Assembly: GCA_017394475.1 (NCBI GenBank)
Contig: JAFPYQ010000211.1
Coordinates: 1-7,312, forward strand
Length of the DNA: 7,312 bases
Direction of reading: 5' to 3'
Origin: Oscillospiraceae bacterium
GTDB taxonomy: Bacteria > Bacillota > Clostridia > Oscillospirales > Ruminococcaceae
Of this stretch, positions 1 to 6,941 are shown piece after piece; within the stretch, counting starts at the first letter, position 1, and every line of letters starts with the position of its first letter. The notes below the pieces were generated by a model, which did no database searches, was not told the origin of the DNA, and worked only from the letters and a program-made list of their open reading frames with translations. Both the position numbers and the translations under genes were made by a program.

Positions 1-1341
1 AGATGGCTTTTTGGGTACTTTTATCTTTTCACTGTGCCTTGCAGCATGAAGTGCTTCAACAGGTGTGGAGCGTATGCTCCTCATGCCCGTTGCCACCGCA
101 GAAACGAGTACCCACAAAAATCCGAGTATGATGGCAGTAACAAAGACATAGGCACGGATATCAAAAGATAGCATTTCGGCAAGATCATAGCCCAGATCAA
201 GTGATGATGACAATACTATCCCCCTGAGAAGGCTGAATATCAGATAAGCAAGTGTAAGACCGAGCACAAGACCTGCTGCTACGCCCGGGGCTGCGAGCAT
301 CCCTGCCTCTATGCAGAGCATCTTGAATATCTGCTTCCTTGATGCACCTACGGCTTTGAGAAGACCGAACTGTTTTATCCTTTCCTTTGCGGATATCTCA
401 AAGGAGTCATCGATAACAAGTCTTGCGCAGAACATAATGAACAGCAGGAAAAGATACATGACCGCGAAGAACAGTGCTGTAGAAAAATGAGCCTTGACTC
501 CCCTGTTTTCTGCATTGAGGAGCTCCTGATTCATGCCGTAGTCAAAATCATCGATCTCGAGACCCACATTGTGGAAAGCCTTGTCCATATCGAAGTAATA
601 GTCGTTGGCATCATCGGAAAATCGGGCGAGAAGATGGTCGTAGGATGTGGTGGAAGAGCGCAGACGGGTATCATTATAGCAGACCACGTTGCTCTTTTCG
701 GTAAAGCCCGTAACAGTAAAGGATACCTCAACAGCGTTGGTTATGTCAAATGTATCGGAGAGTATCTGTGGCACAAGGTCGCTCTCTATGCCGTTGCCTT
801 CCTTGTATTTGCAGGAGACTACAGTAGCCGTGACTGTCTGGCCTATCTGAGGGTAGCCCCACATATAGGCACTGCTGTTGGCGATGACTATCTCACCATC
901 AGCTGTAGGCATACGGCCTTCTGTACAGGTCTTCATGGCATCGGGCAGCATCGTCACCTTGTCTGCATCCATTCTCAGGAACACATCGTTCACAAGATTT
1001 CCCTGTCTTACAAGATACTCCTGTGTGGCATCGAGTTCCTTCATCTTGTCCATATCGAGGTTGACGGTGGAAAGATAGGATGAAACACCGTATATCTCCG
1101 TTTCGCTGAAGATATCCATGTTCCTGATGCTCAGGAGCTGTTCCTTGTTCAGGGTGTTGAACACAATGTGATAGGTGCCGTTCTTGTTCTTGGCGATATT
1201 GAGAGATGATGCCCTGTAAACAGAGAGAGCACAGAGCAGCACCGTCATGAATGCCACTGATACCGTTATGGCTATCACTGACATTATGGTGTGCTTTTTC
1301 TGACCTTTAAGATACTTTGCGGTGATTTGAGAAAGATTCAT
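1..1341 (-). CDS. FtsX-family ABC transporter permease, 3' end cut by window edge
   Basis: Reading from ATG at 1341 down to base 1 gives 447 codons without a stop, so the C-terminus lies outside the window. Residues about 17-42 form a first membrane segment. Residues about 45-285 form a large, probably extracytoplasmic, domain like those of MacB-type permeases. Three more hydrophobic segments follow at about 286-310, 343-373 and 394-420. The loop at 319-340 (KERIKQFGLLKAVGASRKQI) is the characteristic FtsX cytoplasmic segment that contacts the ATPase, and TPVEALHAA at 426-434 is the usual ending of an FtsX domain. Many Firmicutes homologues carry a second FtsX domain after this point, so the full protein may be about twice as long (inference). 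No ATP-binding partner is visible; it may lie downstream. The only Shine-Dalgarno-like bases (AAAGG) are about 15 nt upstream, which is weak, but the upstream frame has no better start. Substrate cannot be predicted; peptide export or cell-envelope stress roles are typical of the family. Confidence 0.9.
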   Translation of the reverse strand, partial: MNLSQITAKYLKGQKKHTIMSVIAITVSVAFMTVLLCALSVYRASSLNIAKNKNGTYHIVFNTLNKEQLLSIRNMDIFSETEIYGVSSYLSTVNLDMDKMKELDATQEYLVRQGNLVNDVFLRMDADKVTMLPDAMKTCTEGRMPTADGEIVIANSSAYMWGYPQIGQTVTATVVSCKYKEGNGIESDLVPQILSDTFDITNAVEVSFTVTGFTEKSNVVCYNDTRLRSSTTSYDHLLARFSDDANDYYFDMDKAFHNVGLEIDDFDYGMNQELLNAENRGVKAHFSTALFFAVMYLFLLFIMFCARLVIDDSFEISAKERIKQFGLLKAVGASRKQIFKMLCIEAGMLAAPGVAAGLVLGLTLAYLIFSLLRGIVLSSSLDLGYDLAEMLSFDIRAYVFVTAIILGFLWVLVSAVATGMRSIRSTPVEALHAARHSEKIKVPKKPS

Positions 1342-1396
1342 AGTGATTCGTACCGACCTTTTCTTTTCAAAGTCGTAAAGGAATGGTTGGAATATC

Positions 1397-4219
1397 TCAC
1401 AGCATCTTTTTCAGATACTGTCCGGTATAGCTTTTATCACATTCGGCGACTTCCTCCGGAGTGCCGCACACAACGACAGTTCCGCCGCCGTCGCCGCCTT
1501 CGGGGCCTAAGTCTATGATATGGTCTGCAGATTTTATGACATCAAGGTTATGTTCTATGACAAGTACGGTATTTCCCGCCTCGGTGAGCTTCTGCAGCAC
1601 TTCAAGGAGCTTGTGTACATCCGCTGAATGAAGTCCTGTAGTGGGTTCATCGAGGATATAGATGGTCTTGCCGGTGGAACGCTTTGACAGCTCCGTGGCG
1701 AGCTTGACTCTCTGTGCCTCACCGCCCGAAAGAGTGGTGGCAGGCTGGCCTATTTTGATATATCCGAGGCCTACATCCTGCAGTGTCAGCAGCTTTCTGT
1801 ATATTTTGGGGTGATTGGTGAAGAACTCTACGCCCTCATCTACGGTCATATCCAGGACATCATAGATGTTCTTGCCCTTGTAGCGTATCTCAAGGGTCTC
1901 ACGGTTGTACCTTTTTCCGCCGCAGACATCGCAGGGTACATATATATCCGGGAGAAAGTGCATCTCTATGCGAACTATGCCATCGCCCTCGCAGGCCTCA
2001 CACCTTCCGCCCTTTACATTGAAGGAAAAGCGTCCGCTGGTGTAGCCGTGTGCCTTCGCGTCATTGGTCTGGGCAAAAAGCTCCCTGATATCGTTGAATA
2101 CTCCCGTATATGTGGCGGGATTTGAACGTGGCGTCCTTCCTATGGGGGACTGATCTATGGCTATGACCTTGTCAAGGGCGGAAAGCCCTGTGCAGCTCTT
2201 GAACCTGCCGGGTCTTGTCCTGGCACGATTAAGCTTGCCCTGCAGATATTTGTAGATTATCTGGTTGACAAGAGAGGATTTTCCCGATCCGGATACTCCC
2301 GTTACACAAGTGAATGTGCCCAGTGGGATGGAAACAGTGATATCTTTCAGGTTGTTCTCACATGCGCCTTTGAATACCAGTTTTTTTCCGTTGCCCTTCC
2401 TGCGTTCGGTTGGGACCGGTATCTTTCTTTTGCCGGAAAGATATGCGCCTGTGATGGATCTTTCACATTTCAGAAGATCGTCGAGTGTTCCCGAGCATAT
2501 TATCTCGCCGCCATTGACGCCTGCGTAGGGGCCAATATCCACAATATGATCTGCAGCCCTGATAGTATCTTCATCGTGTTCCACCACAATAAGGGTATTC
2601 CCGAGATCGCGCAGACGGCGCAGAGTCGCGATCAGCTTGTCATTGTCACGCTGATGGAGACCTATGGACGGCTCGTCGAGTATATAGAGCACACCCACAA
2701 GAGAGGAACCTATCTGAGTGGCAAGGCGTATCCTCTGGCTCTCACCGCCAGAAAGTGTCCCTGCCGAGCGGGACAATGTCAGGTAGTCAAGACCTACGCT
2801 TTCAAGGAAGCTGAGCCTGCTCTGTATCTCCTTTATGATCCTTTCGGCAATGAGGAGATCACGTCCTGAAAGGCCGAGACTGTCGAAGAATTTTCTGCAC
2901 TGCTTTACGGAAAGTTCGCAGACCTCCGATATGTTCTTATCCCCTACCGTTATGTTCAGTATATCCTTTTTGAGCCTTCTGCCCTCACATTCGGAGCAGG
3001 GCTCTTCCGACATATACTGCTCGATATCTGCCTTTGACCATTCGGAATTGGATTCCTTGTAACGCCTTTCAAGATTGGTGACAATGCCTTCAAAGGGCTG
3101 CGTATACTCACCCCCGCCGTAGGATGTGTTCCTGTGTAGGGTGAGCTTTGTAGTGCCCGTGCCATACAGCAGTGCATTCACGGCCTCTTCGCTCCATTCC
3201 GAAAGCGGAGCGGAGATGCTGCAGCCGTAGTGATCGGCGATACCCTTGAAATACATCATGGCGATGGAATTAGCGTCTTTGGTGTTCCATCCACTGGCTC
3301 TCACCGCACCCTCTTCGATAGAAAGGCTCATATCGGGGATGACAAGGCTCTCATCCACCTTTTTGTAAACACCCAGACCTGTACATTTTGGACAGGCTCC
3401 ATAGGGATTATTGAAGGAGAACATTCTCGGAGAGAGCTCTTCTATGGAAACGCCGTGCTCGGGGCAGGCGTAGCTCTGTGAGAAGGTGAGATCCTCGCCT
3501 CCCTGTATGCTGCATACCACTACACCGCCTGTAAGTGCGGATGCGGTCTCGATACTGTCTGTGAGCCTGCTCTCCATCTCGGGCTTCACAACGAGCCTGT
3601 CTACGACTATCTCGATAGTGTGTTTCTTGTTCTTTTCGAGCTTTATCTCCTCGGAAAGATCATAGACGATCCCATCGACCCGCACACGAACATAACCGGA
3701 CTTCCGCGCATTTTCGAATTCCTTCTGATGTTCGCCCTTGCGCCCTCTTACTATGGGCGCGAGTATCTGTATCCTTGTGCCCTCATCGAGGGAGGTTATC
3801 TTGTCAACTATCTGGTCTACGGACTGCTGTTCTATAACCCTGCCGCATACAGGACAGTGAGGTATGCCTATCCTGGCATACAGCAGTCTGAAATAGTCAT
3901 ATATCTCCGTGACTGTCCCTACTGTGGAACGGGGATTTTTCGATGTGGTCTTCTGATCTATTGAAATGGCGGGAGAAAGCCCTTCTATCAGGTCAGCATC
4001 GGGCTTGTCCATCTGCCCGAGGAACATCCTGGCATAGGATGAAAGGCTCTCCACATAACGCCTCTGGCCATCCGCATATATCGTGTCAAATGCAAGGGAG
4101 GATTTGCCGGAGCCCGAAAGCCCCGTCATCACCACCAGCTTGTCACGGGGGATGTCCACATCAACATTTTTGAGATTGTGCTCTCTGGCACCTCTTATGA
4201 TTATCTTATCTATTGGCAT
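1397..4219 (-). CDS. uvrA: UvrABC excinuclease subunit A (damage-recognition ATPase)
   Basis: UvrA dimers scan DNA in the cytoplasm, recognise distorting lesions and load UvrB for nucleotide excision repair. From ATG 4219 the product is 940 residues, the same as E. coli UvrA, and begins [18 protein letters not shown] like the family. Both ABC modules are intact. The first has Walker A GLSGSGKS at 33-40, signature LSGGE at 489-493 and Walker B ILDEPS at 513-518. The second has Walker A GVSGSGKS at 641-648, signature LSGGE at 830-834 and Walker B ILDEPT at 855-860. Zinc modules lie at 252-280 (CPEH...CPKC, one Cys replaced by His) and 740-766 (four Cys). A GTG at 4237, 6 nt after the radC stop, is in frame and would add six residues. 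I prefer the ATG because it matches family N-termini; neither start has a strong Shine-Dalgarno. The gene follows radC closely and is probably co-transcribed from the promoter at 5091-5119. uvrB, its common neighbour in Firmicutes, is absent here. Confidence 0.98.
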   Translation of the reverse strand: MPIDKIIIRGAREHNLKNVDVDIPRDKLVVMTGLSGSGKSSLAFDTIYADGQRRYVESLSSYARMFLGQMDKPDADLIEGLSPAISIDQKTTSKNPRSTVGTVTEIYDYFRLLYARIGIPHCPVCGRVIEQQSVDQIVDKITSLDEGTRIQILAPIVRGRKGEHQKEFENARKSGYVRVRVDGIVYDLSEEIKLEKNKKHTIEIVVDRLVVKPEMESRLTDSIETASALTGGVVVCSIQGGEDLTFSQSYACPEHGVSIEELSPRMFSFNNPYGACPKCTGLGVYKKVDESLVIPDMSLSIEEGAVRASGWNTKDANSIAMMYFKGIADHYGCSISAPLSEWSEEAVNALLYGTGTTKLTLHRNTSYGGGEYTQPFEGIVTNLERRYKESNSEWSKADIEQYMSEEPCSECEGRRLKKDILNITVGDKNISEVCELSVKQCRKFFDSLGLSGRDLLIAERIIKEIQSRLSFLESVGLDYLTLSRSAGTLSGGESQRIRLATQIGSSLVGVLYILDEPSIGLHQRDNDKLIATLRRLRDLGNTLIVVEHDEDTIRAADHIVDIGPYAGVNGGEIICSGTLDDLLKCERSITGAYLSGKRKIPVPTERRKGNGKKLVFKGACENNLKDITVSIPLGTFTCVTGVSGSGKSSLVNQIIYKYLQGKLNRARTRPGRFKSCTGLSALDKVIAIDQSPIGRTPRSNPATYTGVFNDIRELFAQTNDAKAHGYTSGRFSFNVKGGRCEACEGDGIVRIEMHFLPDIYVPCDVCGGKRYNRETLEIRYKGKNIYDVLDMTVDEGVEFFTNHPKIYRKLLTLQDVGLGYIKIGQPATTLSGGEAQRVKLATELSKRSTGKTIYILDEPTTGLHSADVHKLLEVLQKLTEAGNTVLVIEHNLDVIKSADHIIDLGPEGGDGGGTVVVCGTPEEVAECDKSYTGQYLKKML

Positions 4220-4243
4220 AATTATAGCTTTAGGCACGGGGCG

Positions 4244-5059
4244 TCAGTCGAAAATGCCGAGCTCGCCGCCGTCGCGCATGGAATATGTCTTGTCTCCGCC
4301 GATGATTATATGATCCATAAGGCGGACATCTATTTCTTTGAGCAGATTGACTATCTTCCTTGTAACTGCCACATCCTCATCCGAGGGCTTTGGGCTTGAC
4401 ATGGGATGATTGTGGGCAAGAGCTGCCATTCTGCATTTATCGTTCAGCGCTTCGGAAAGTATCCTCCTGAAAGATATTTCCGAAGAACCGTTCCTGGACT
4501 CGCTCACCTGCGCTATGCTTATCATGTGCAGGTCTCCGTCAAAGCAGGCGAGCATAAATCTGTTCTCCCCCGCTCCCACGAAATACGGCCTGAACATATC
4601 AGAAAGAACAGTTGTGTTGTTGTATATGGTGTTCTTTCTGCTCTGACGGTAGTAAACACTGACCATCTGAGGTATAAGCCTGAACAGAACAGCTGTATTC
4701 TCCGTTATGCCGGGTATCTTTACAAGTTCGGATACATCCGCATCGAGTATGCCGCTGATGTTGCCGAAGCGTTTCAGCAGTGCGTATGCGGTCTGCTTCG
4801 TATCCTTGTAGGGGATGCAGTAAAAAAGCAGGAGTTCTATTATCTCATGATCCGCAAAGCCTTCAAGGCCAACTCTGAGGAAACGTTCACGGACGCGCTG
4901 TCTGTGGCCTTTCTTGCTGTTGTCTTCATTTACGGACGGAGGGGCTTCCACCGACATTTCCTGTATCTGCGCTGCTCTTTCGGTTATAGCGGCATCAAGT
5001 TCATCATCCATTATAGAGGATGCAAGCATTTCAAGTTTATCCATTTTCTGTATCAACAT
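4244..5059 (-). CDS. radC: RadC family protein (JAB/JAMM domain, helix-hairpin-helix N-terminus)
   Basis: The 271-residue product has the two-part RadC architecture. Residues about 51-135 are the N-terminal UPF0758 region ([10 protein letters not shown], then [12 protein letters not shown]), with a helix-hairpin-helix-like stretch around 92-120 ([18 protein letters not shown]). Residues about 145-271 are the JAB/JAMM metalloprotease-like domain with the metal-binding motif HNHP...PSDED at 216-229 (H216, H218, D229). Residues 1-50 are acidic and poorly conserved. RadC was named for a DNA repair phenotype in E. coli later traced to another gene, so its biochemical role is uncertain. A position usually occupied by PRE, 18-20 residues before the HNH, reads FRR (197-199), marking a divergent branch. 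ATG 5059 has a weak GGA 5 nt upstream; an in-frame TTG at 5062 and an ATG at 5044 are alternatives. It is the first gene of the leftward set, about 25 nt from the predicted transcription start, with uvrA directly behind it. Confidence 0.93.
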   Translation of the reverse strand: MLIQKMDKLEMLASSIMDDELDAAITERAAQIQEMSVEAPPSVNEDNSKKGHRQRVRERFLRVGLEGFADHEIIELLLFYCIPYKDTKQTAYALLKRFGNISGILDADVSELVKIPGITENTAVLFRLIPQMVSVYYRQSRKNTIYNNTTVLSDMFRPYFVGAGENRFMLACFDGDLHMISIAQVSESRNGSSEISFRRILSEALNDKCRMAALAHNHPMSSPKPSDEDVAVTRKIVNLLKEIDVRLMDHIIIGGDKTYSMRDGGELGIFD

Positions 5060-5090
5060 CAATATCCGTTATTTCAGTGCATACTCTCTA

Positions 5091-5119
5091 ATTATACCAC
5101 TATTATCGTGATTTCTCAA
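5091..5119 (-). promoter_or_regulatory. Sigma-A-type promoter for radC-uvrA
   Basis: On the minus strand the -35 box TTGAGA (5119-5114) is separated by exactly 17 nt from a perfect -10 box TATAAT (5096-5091). The -10 box is preceded by TG one base upstream (an extended -10). Transcription would start near 5084, giving a leader of about 25 nt before the radC ATG. The match is close to the housekeeping consensus, so basal expression should be strong. No SOS (LexA/DinR-like) box was recognised overlapping it, although that was checked only by eye. Confidence 0.85.
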
Positions 5120-5215
5120 TATATTTTTAAATTATTAGTGATATTGCACAATTATTTATTGCATACAGCGTGTATTTTACAGATGCGGGCAGGCGAAAAA
5201 GCTGTTAAAAATTCG

Positions 5216-5244
5216 TTGACTTTACAATTGTAATGTGATATAAT
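5216..5244 (+). promoter_or_regulatory. Sigma-A-type promoter for sirtuin-nadC operon
   Basis: The -35 box TTGACT (5216-5221) is followed after 17 nt by a perfect -10 box TATAAT (5239-5244) with an extended TGn element at 5236-5238. Predicted transcription start is near 5251, leaving a leader of about 90 nt before the sirtuin ATG. The promoter is divergent from the radC promoter, with 96 bp between the two -35 boxes. Its spacer contains a perfect palindrome, listed separately as a candidate operator. Confidence 0.85.
5222..5233. promoter_or_regulatory. Perfect 12-bp palindrome in promoter spacer, candidate operator
   Basis: TTACAATTGTAA is a perfect inverted repeat filling most of the gap between the -35 and -10 boxes of the sirtuin operon promoter. 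A repressor bound here would block RNA polymerase. The inner ten bases fit TACANNTGTA, the box known for CopY and related BlaI/MecI-family winged-helix repressors in Firmicutes. That a regulator binds it is inference: no regulator gene is in the window and short AT-rich palindromes can arise by chance. Confidence 0.4.
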
Positions 5245-5250
5245 TTAATA

Positions 5251-5340
5251 TGTGTATATTTTTACAGCAATGCTGACCTGCATAAGCGGGTCTACAGGGG
5301 CGGCGGCTCAGGACACCGTCAGTAATGAAAGGCAGCTCTT
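5251..5340 (+). other. Untranslated leader of sirtuin operon with a 7-bp hairpin
   Basis: Between the predicted transcription start and the sirtuin ATG lie about 90 nt that are clearly richer in GC than the promoter region just upstream. GACCTGC (5275-5281) pairs with GCGGGTC (5286-5292) around an ATAA loop, seven pairs with one G-U. A weaker five-pair helix is possible between 5302-5306 and 5316-5320, and GCTG (5272-5275) could pair with CAGC (5333-5336) next to the ribosome binding site. The likely Shine-Dalgarno is AAAGG at 5328-5332, 8 nt before the start. I could not match the leader to a riboswitch class known to me, and there is no U-run after the hairpin, so a simple attenuator is not evident. 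Confidence 0.35.
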
Positions 5341-5344
5341 ATGA
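5270..5344 (+). CDS. Possible 24-codon upstream reading frame overlapping the sirtuin start
   Basis: ATG at 5270 opens a 24-codon frame (MLTCISGSTGAAAQDTVSNE then RQLL) that ends at TGA 5342-5344. The stop overlaps the sirtuin ATG in an ATGA arrangement typical of translational coupling. Against it, no Shine-Dalgarno precedes it and the peptide resembles nothing I recognise. It is best treated as a candidate leader peptide or a chance frame. Confidence 0.12.
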   Translation: MLTCISGSTGAAAQDTVSNERQLL

Positions 5345-6072
5345 TAACTGAAAACACAAAAAAGCTGAAAGAGTGGATAGAAAGCTCTGACAATATCGTA
5401 TTCTTCGGAGGGGCAGGCGTATCGACCGAGAGCGGCATACCCGATTTCCGCAGTGTTGACGGACTTTACAACATGAAATACAAGTATCCTCCCGAGACTA
5501 TACTCAGCCATACTTTTTTCTGCAATAACGTGGAAGAATTCTATATATTCTACAAGGACAAGATGCTCGCTCTCGATGCACGTCCTAACAAGGCTCATCT
5601 GGCTCTTGCAAAGCTTGAGGAGCAGGGAAAGCTGAAGGCAGTTGTCACACAGAATATTGACGGCCTCCATCAGATGGCAGGCTCAAAGAACGTCTATGAG
5701 CTCCATGGCTCCGTTCACAGGAATTACTGCGTGAACTGCTATACCGATCATCCCGCTGAATATGTGAAAAATTTTGACGGCGTTCCCGCCTGCTCAAAAT
5801 GCGGAAGGCTCATAAAGCCCGATGTGGTGCTCTATGAGGAAGGCCTGGACCAGAGGACACTGAACGGCGCCATAAATGCCATTGCCGATGCGGATATGCT
5901 CATAATCGGCGGTACCTCTCTCTCAGTATATCCTGCCAGCGGACTTATCAACTATTACAGCGGCCATAAGCTGGTTCTTATCAACATGAGCCCCACACAG
6001 TATGATTCAAGAGCCGACCTGCTCATATCCGAGCCTATTGGTGAGACTCTGGGCTACTGCTTGGATATATGA
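5341..6072 (+). CDS. Sir2-family NAD-dependent protein deacylase (sirtuin)
   Basis: Sirtuins remove acyl groups from lysines, consuming NAD and releasing nicotinamide and O-acyl-ADP-ribose in the cytoplasm. The 243-residue product carries every core motif. These are the NAD-binding GAGVSTESGIPDFRS at 24-38, TQNIDGLH at 103-110 (Q104, N105, D107), the catalytic His in LHGS (H122), a CxxC...CxxC zinc module (C130, C133, C151, C154) and GTSLSVYPA at 191-199. The stretch EEFYIFYKDKM (65-75), then PNKAH and LAKLEEQGKL, resembles the Thermotoga maritima Sir2 type. The acyl-pocket Y-x-x-R signature of SIRT5/CobB desuccinylases reads YIFY here (Y68, Y71), which favours deacetylase over desuccinylase activity (inference). 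ATG 5341 has AAAGG 8 nt upstream. It heads the rightward operon, with nadC 17 nt downstream, linking NAD use to NAD supply. Symbols cobB or srtN are used in other genera; orthology is not established here. Confidence 0.95.
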   Translation: MITENTKKLKEWIESSDNIVFFGGAGVSTESGIPDFRSVDGLYNMKYKYPPETILSHTFFCNNVEEFYIFYKDKMLALDARPNKAHLALAKLEEQGKLKAVVTQNIDGLHQMAGSKNVYELHGSVHRNYCVNCYTDHPAEYVKNFDGVPACSKCGRLIKPDVVLYEEGLDQRTLNGAINAIADADMLIIGGTSLSVYPASGLINYYSGHKLVLINMSPTQYDSRADLLISEPIGETLGYCLDI

Positions 6073-6077
6073 CTTTC

Positions 6078-6083
6078 GGAGGG
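6078..6083 (+). promoter_or_regulatory. Strong ribosome binding site fixing the nadC start
   Basis: GGAGGG lies just after the sirtuin stop. It sits 3 nt before ATG 6087 and 6 nt before ATG 6090, so 6090 has the better spacing. An in-frame ATG at 6069, overlapping the sirtuin stop, would place the Shine-Dalgarno inside the gene and is therefore unlikely to be the start. Confidence 0.8.
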
Positions 6084-6089
6084 AATATG

Positions 6090-6929
6090 ATGCTGCCTCA
6101 GTTTTATGTAGATGATGTAATAAAGCGTTCCATTGAGGAAGATATAAATTATATAGACCTTGCAACGGATCTGCTGCTCGATGATGAAAAAAAAGCCCGG
6201 GCAGAATTCGTTGCAAAGGATGACGGTATTATCGCCGGTATAGATATGGCTCTGCGGGTTTTCAAACTGCTCGATGACACTATCGTGACAGAACGCCTGA
6301 TAAGCGACGGCAGTGCGGTCAAGAAGGGCGATATAATAGCCGGCGTGGAGGGATCTGTCAAGACCATACTCAAGGGCGAGAGGACCGCACTCAATCTGCT
6401 CAATCATCTTTCAGGTGTGGCTACTGCTACGGGCAAGCTCGTGGCAGAGGCTAAGAAATACGGAAAAGCCCGTATAGTCGATACAAGAAAGACCACTCCC
6501 GGACTGCGTGCTCTTGAAAAGTATGCTGTGACCGCAGGCGGCGGTTTCAATCACCGTTTCAACCTTTCTGATGCGGCCATGCTCAAGGATAATCACATAG
6601 ATGCCTACGGTTCTATAACAAAGGCTGTGCAGACACTGCGCGGCAAGATAGGCCATATGGCTAAGATAGAAGTAGAGGCACGCACCATGGAGGATATGCT
6701 CGAAGCCATAGAGTGCGGGGCTGATGTTATCATGCTCGATAATATGAACTGTGAGCAGATGGCAGAATGTGTAAAGGTATGCAGCGGCAGAGCCGTACTT
6801 GAAGCATCGGGCAATATCGACATAAACACTGTGGGAGCGGTGGCTGCCACAGGTGTGGATATCATATCCTCGGGTGCGATAACACACTCTGCAAAGGTAC
6901 TTAATATTTCTCTTAAGATCAGAAAATAA
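6090..6929 (+). CDS. nadC: Nicotinate-nucleotide pyrophosphorylase (carboxylating), quinolinate phosphoribosyltransferase
   Basis: NadC condenses quinolinate with PRPP, releasing CO2 and pyrophosphate, to give nicotinate mononucleotide, the entry point of de novo NAD synthesis in the cytoplasm. The 279-residue product has the usual length and motifs. The N-terminal domain reads EDINYIDLATDLLL at 17-30, followed by GERTALNLLNHLSG at 96-109 (R98). The catalytic barrel has VDTRKTTPGLR at 130-140 (R133, K134), K144, GGGFNHRF at 150-157 (H155, R156) and LKDNHI at 165-170 (K166). It continues with EVEAR at 194-198, IMLDN at 214-218 (E196, D217) and the phosphate-binding EASGNI/SSGAITHS at 238-267. 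No key residue is missing. The start at 6090 follows the GGAGGG site. nadA and nadB, which make quinolinate, are not in the window, so the precursor must come from elsewhere in the genome or from uptake. It lies between the sirtuin and a mutarotase gene in a tight co-directional run. Confidence 0.97.
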   Translation: MLPQFYVDDVIKRSIEEDINYIDLATDLLLDDEKKARAEFVAKDDGIIAGIDMALRVFKLLDDTIVTERLISDGSAVKKGDIIAGVEGSVKTILKGERTALNLLNHLSGVATATGKLVAEAKKYGKARIVDTRKTTPGLRALEKYAVTAGGGFNHRFNLSDAAMLKDNHIDAYGSITKAVQTLRGKIGHMAKIEVEARTMEDMLEAIECGADVIMLDNMNCEQMAECVKVCSGRAVLEASGNIDINTVGAVAATGVDIISSGAITHSAKVLNISLKIRK

Positions 6930-6941
6930 GGCGGTATAGTT

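Noticed and set aside
487..1083. 198-codon plus-strand reading frame
   Set aside because: It lies antisense to the permease gene, whose frame shows clear FtsX features; the plus-strand translation resembles no family and has no ribosome binding site or promoter.
1354..1375. Hairpin after uvrA as a terminator
   Set aside because: The stem lacks a following U-run on the minus strand and sits just before the permease start, so termination is unlikely.
1811..4173. Several plus-strand frames of 75-115 codons opposite uvrA
   Set aside because: All are shadows of the 940-codon uvrA gene, whose motifs are intact throughout; none has recognisable protein features.
5120..5215. Rex or LexA/DinR operator between the divergent promoters
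   Set aside because: No TTGTTAA/TTAACAA-type or GAAC/GTTC-type inverted repeat was found by eye in this stretch; apart from the short ATACA/TGTAT repeat it shows only AT-rich DNA.
4406..5233. 275-codon plus-strand reading frame
   Set aside because: It is antisense to radC and runs through both promoter regions; its composition is rich in Tyr, His and Cys as expected for a complement-strand shadow.
5251..5340. Leader as a known NAD, THF, T-box or SAM riboswitch
   Set aside because: None of the conserved sequence blocks I know for these classes is present; only generic hairpins can be seen.
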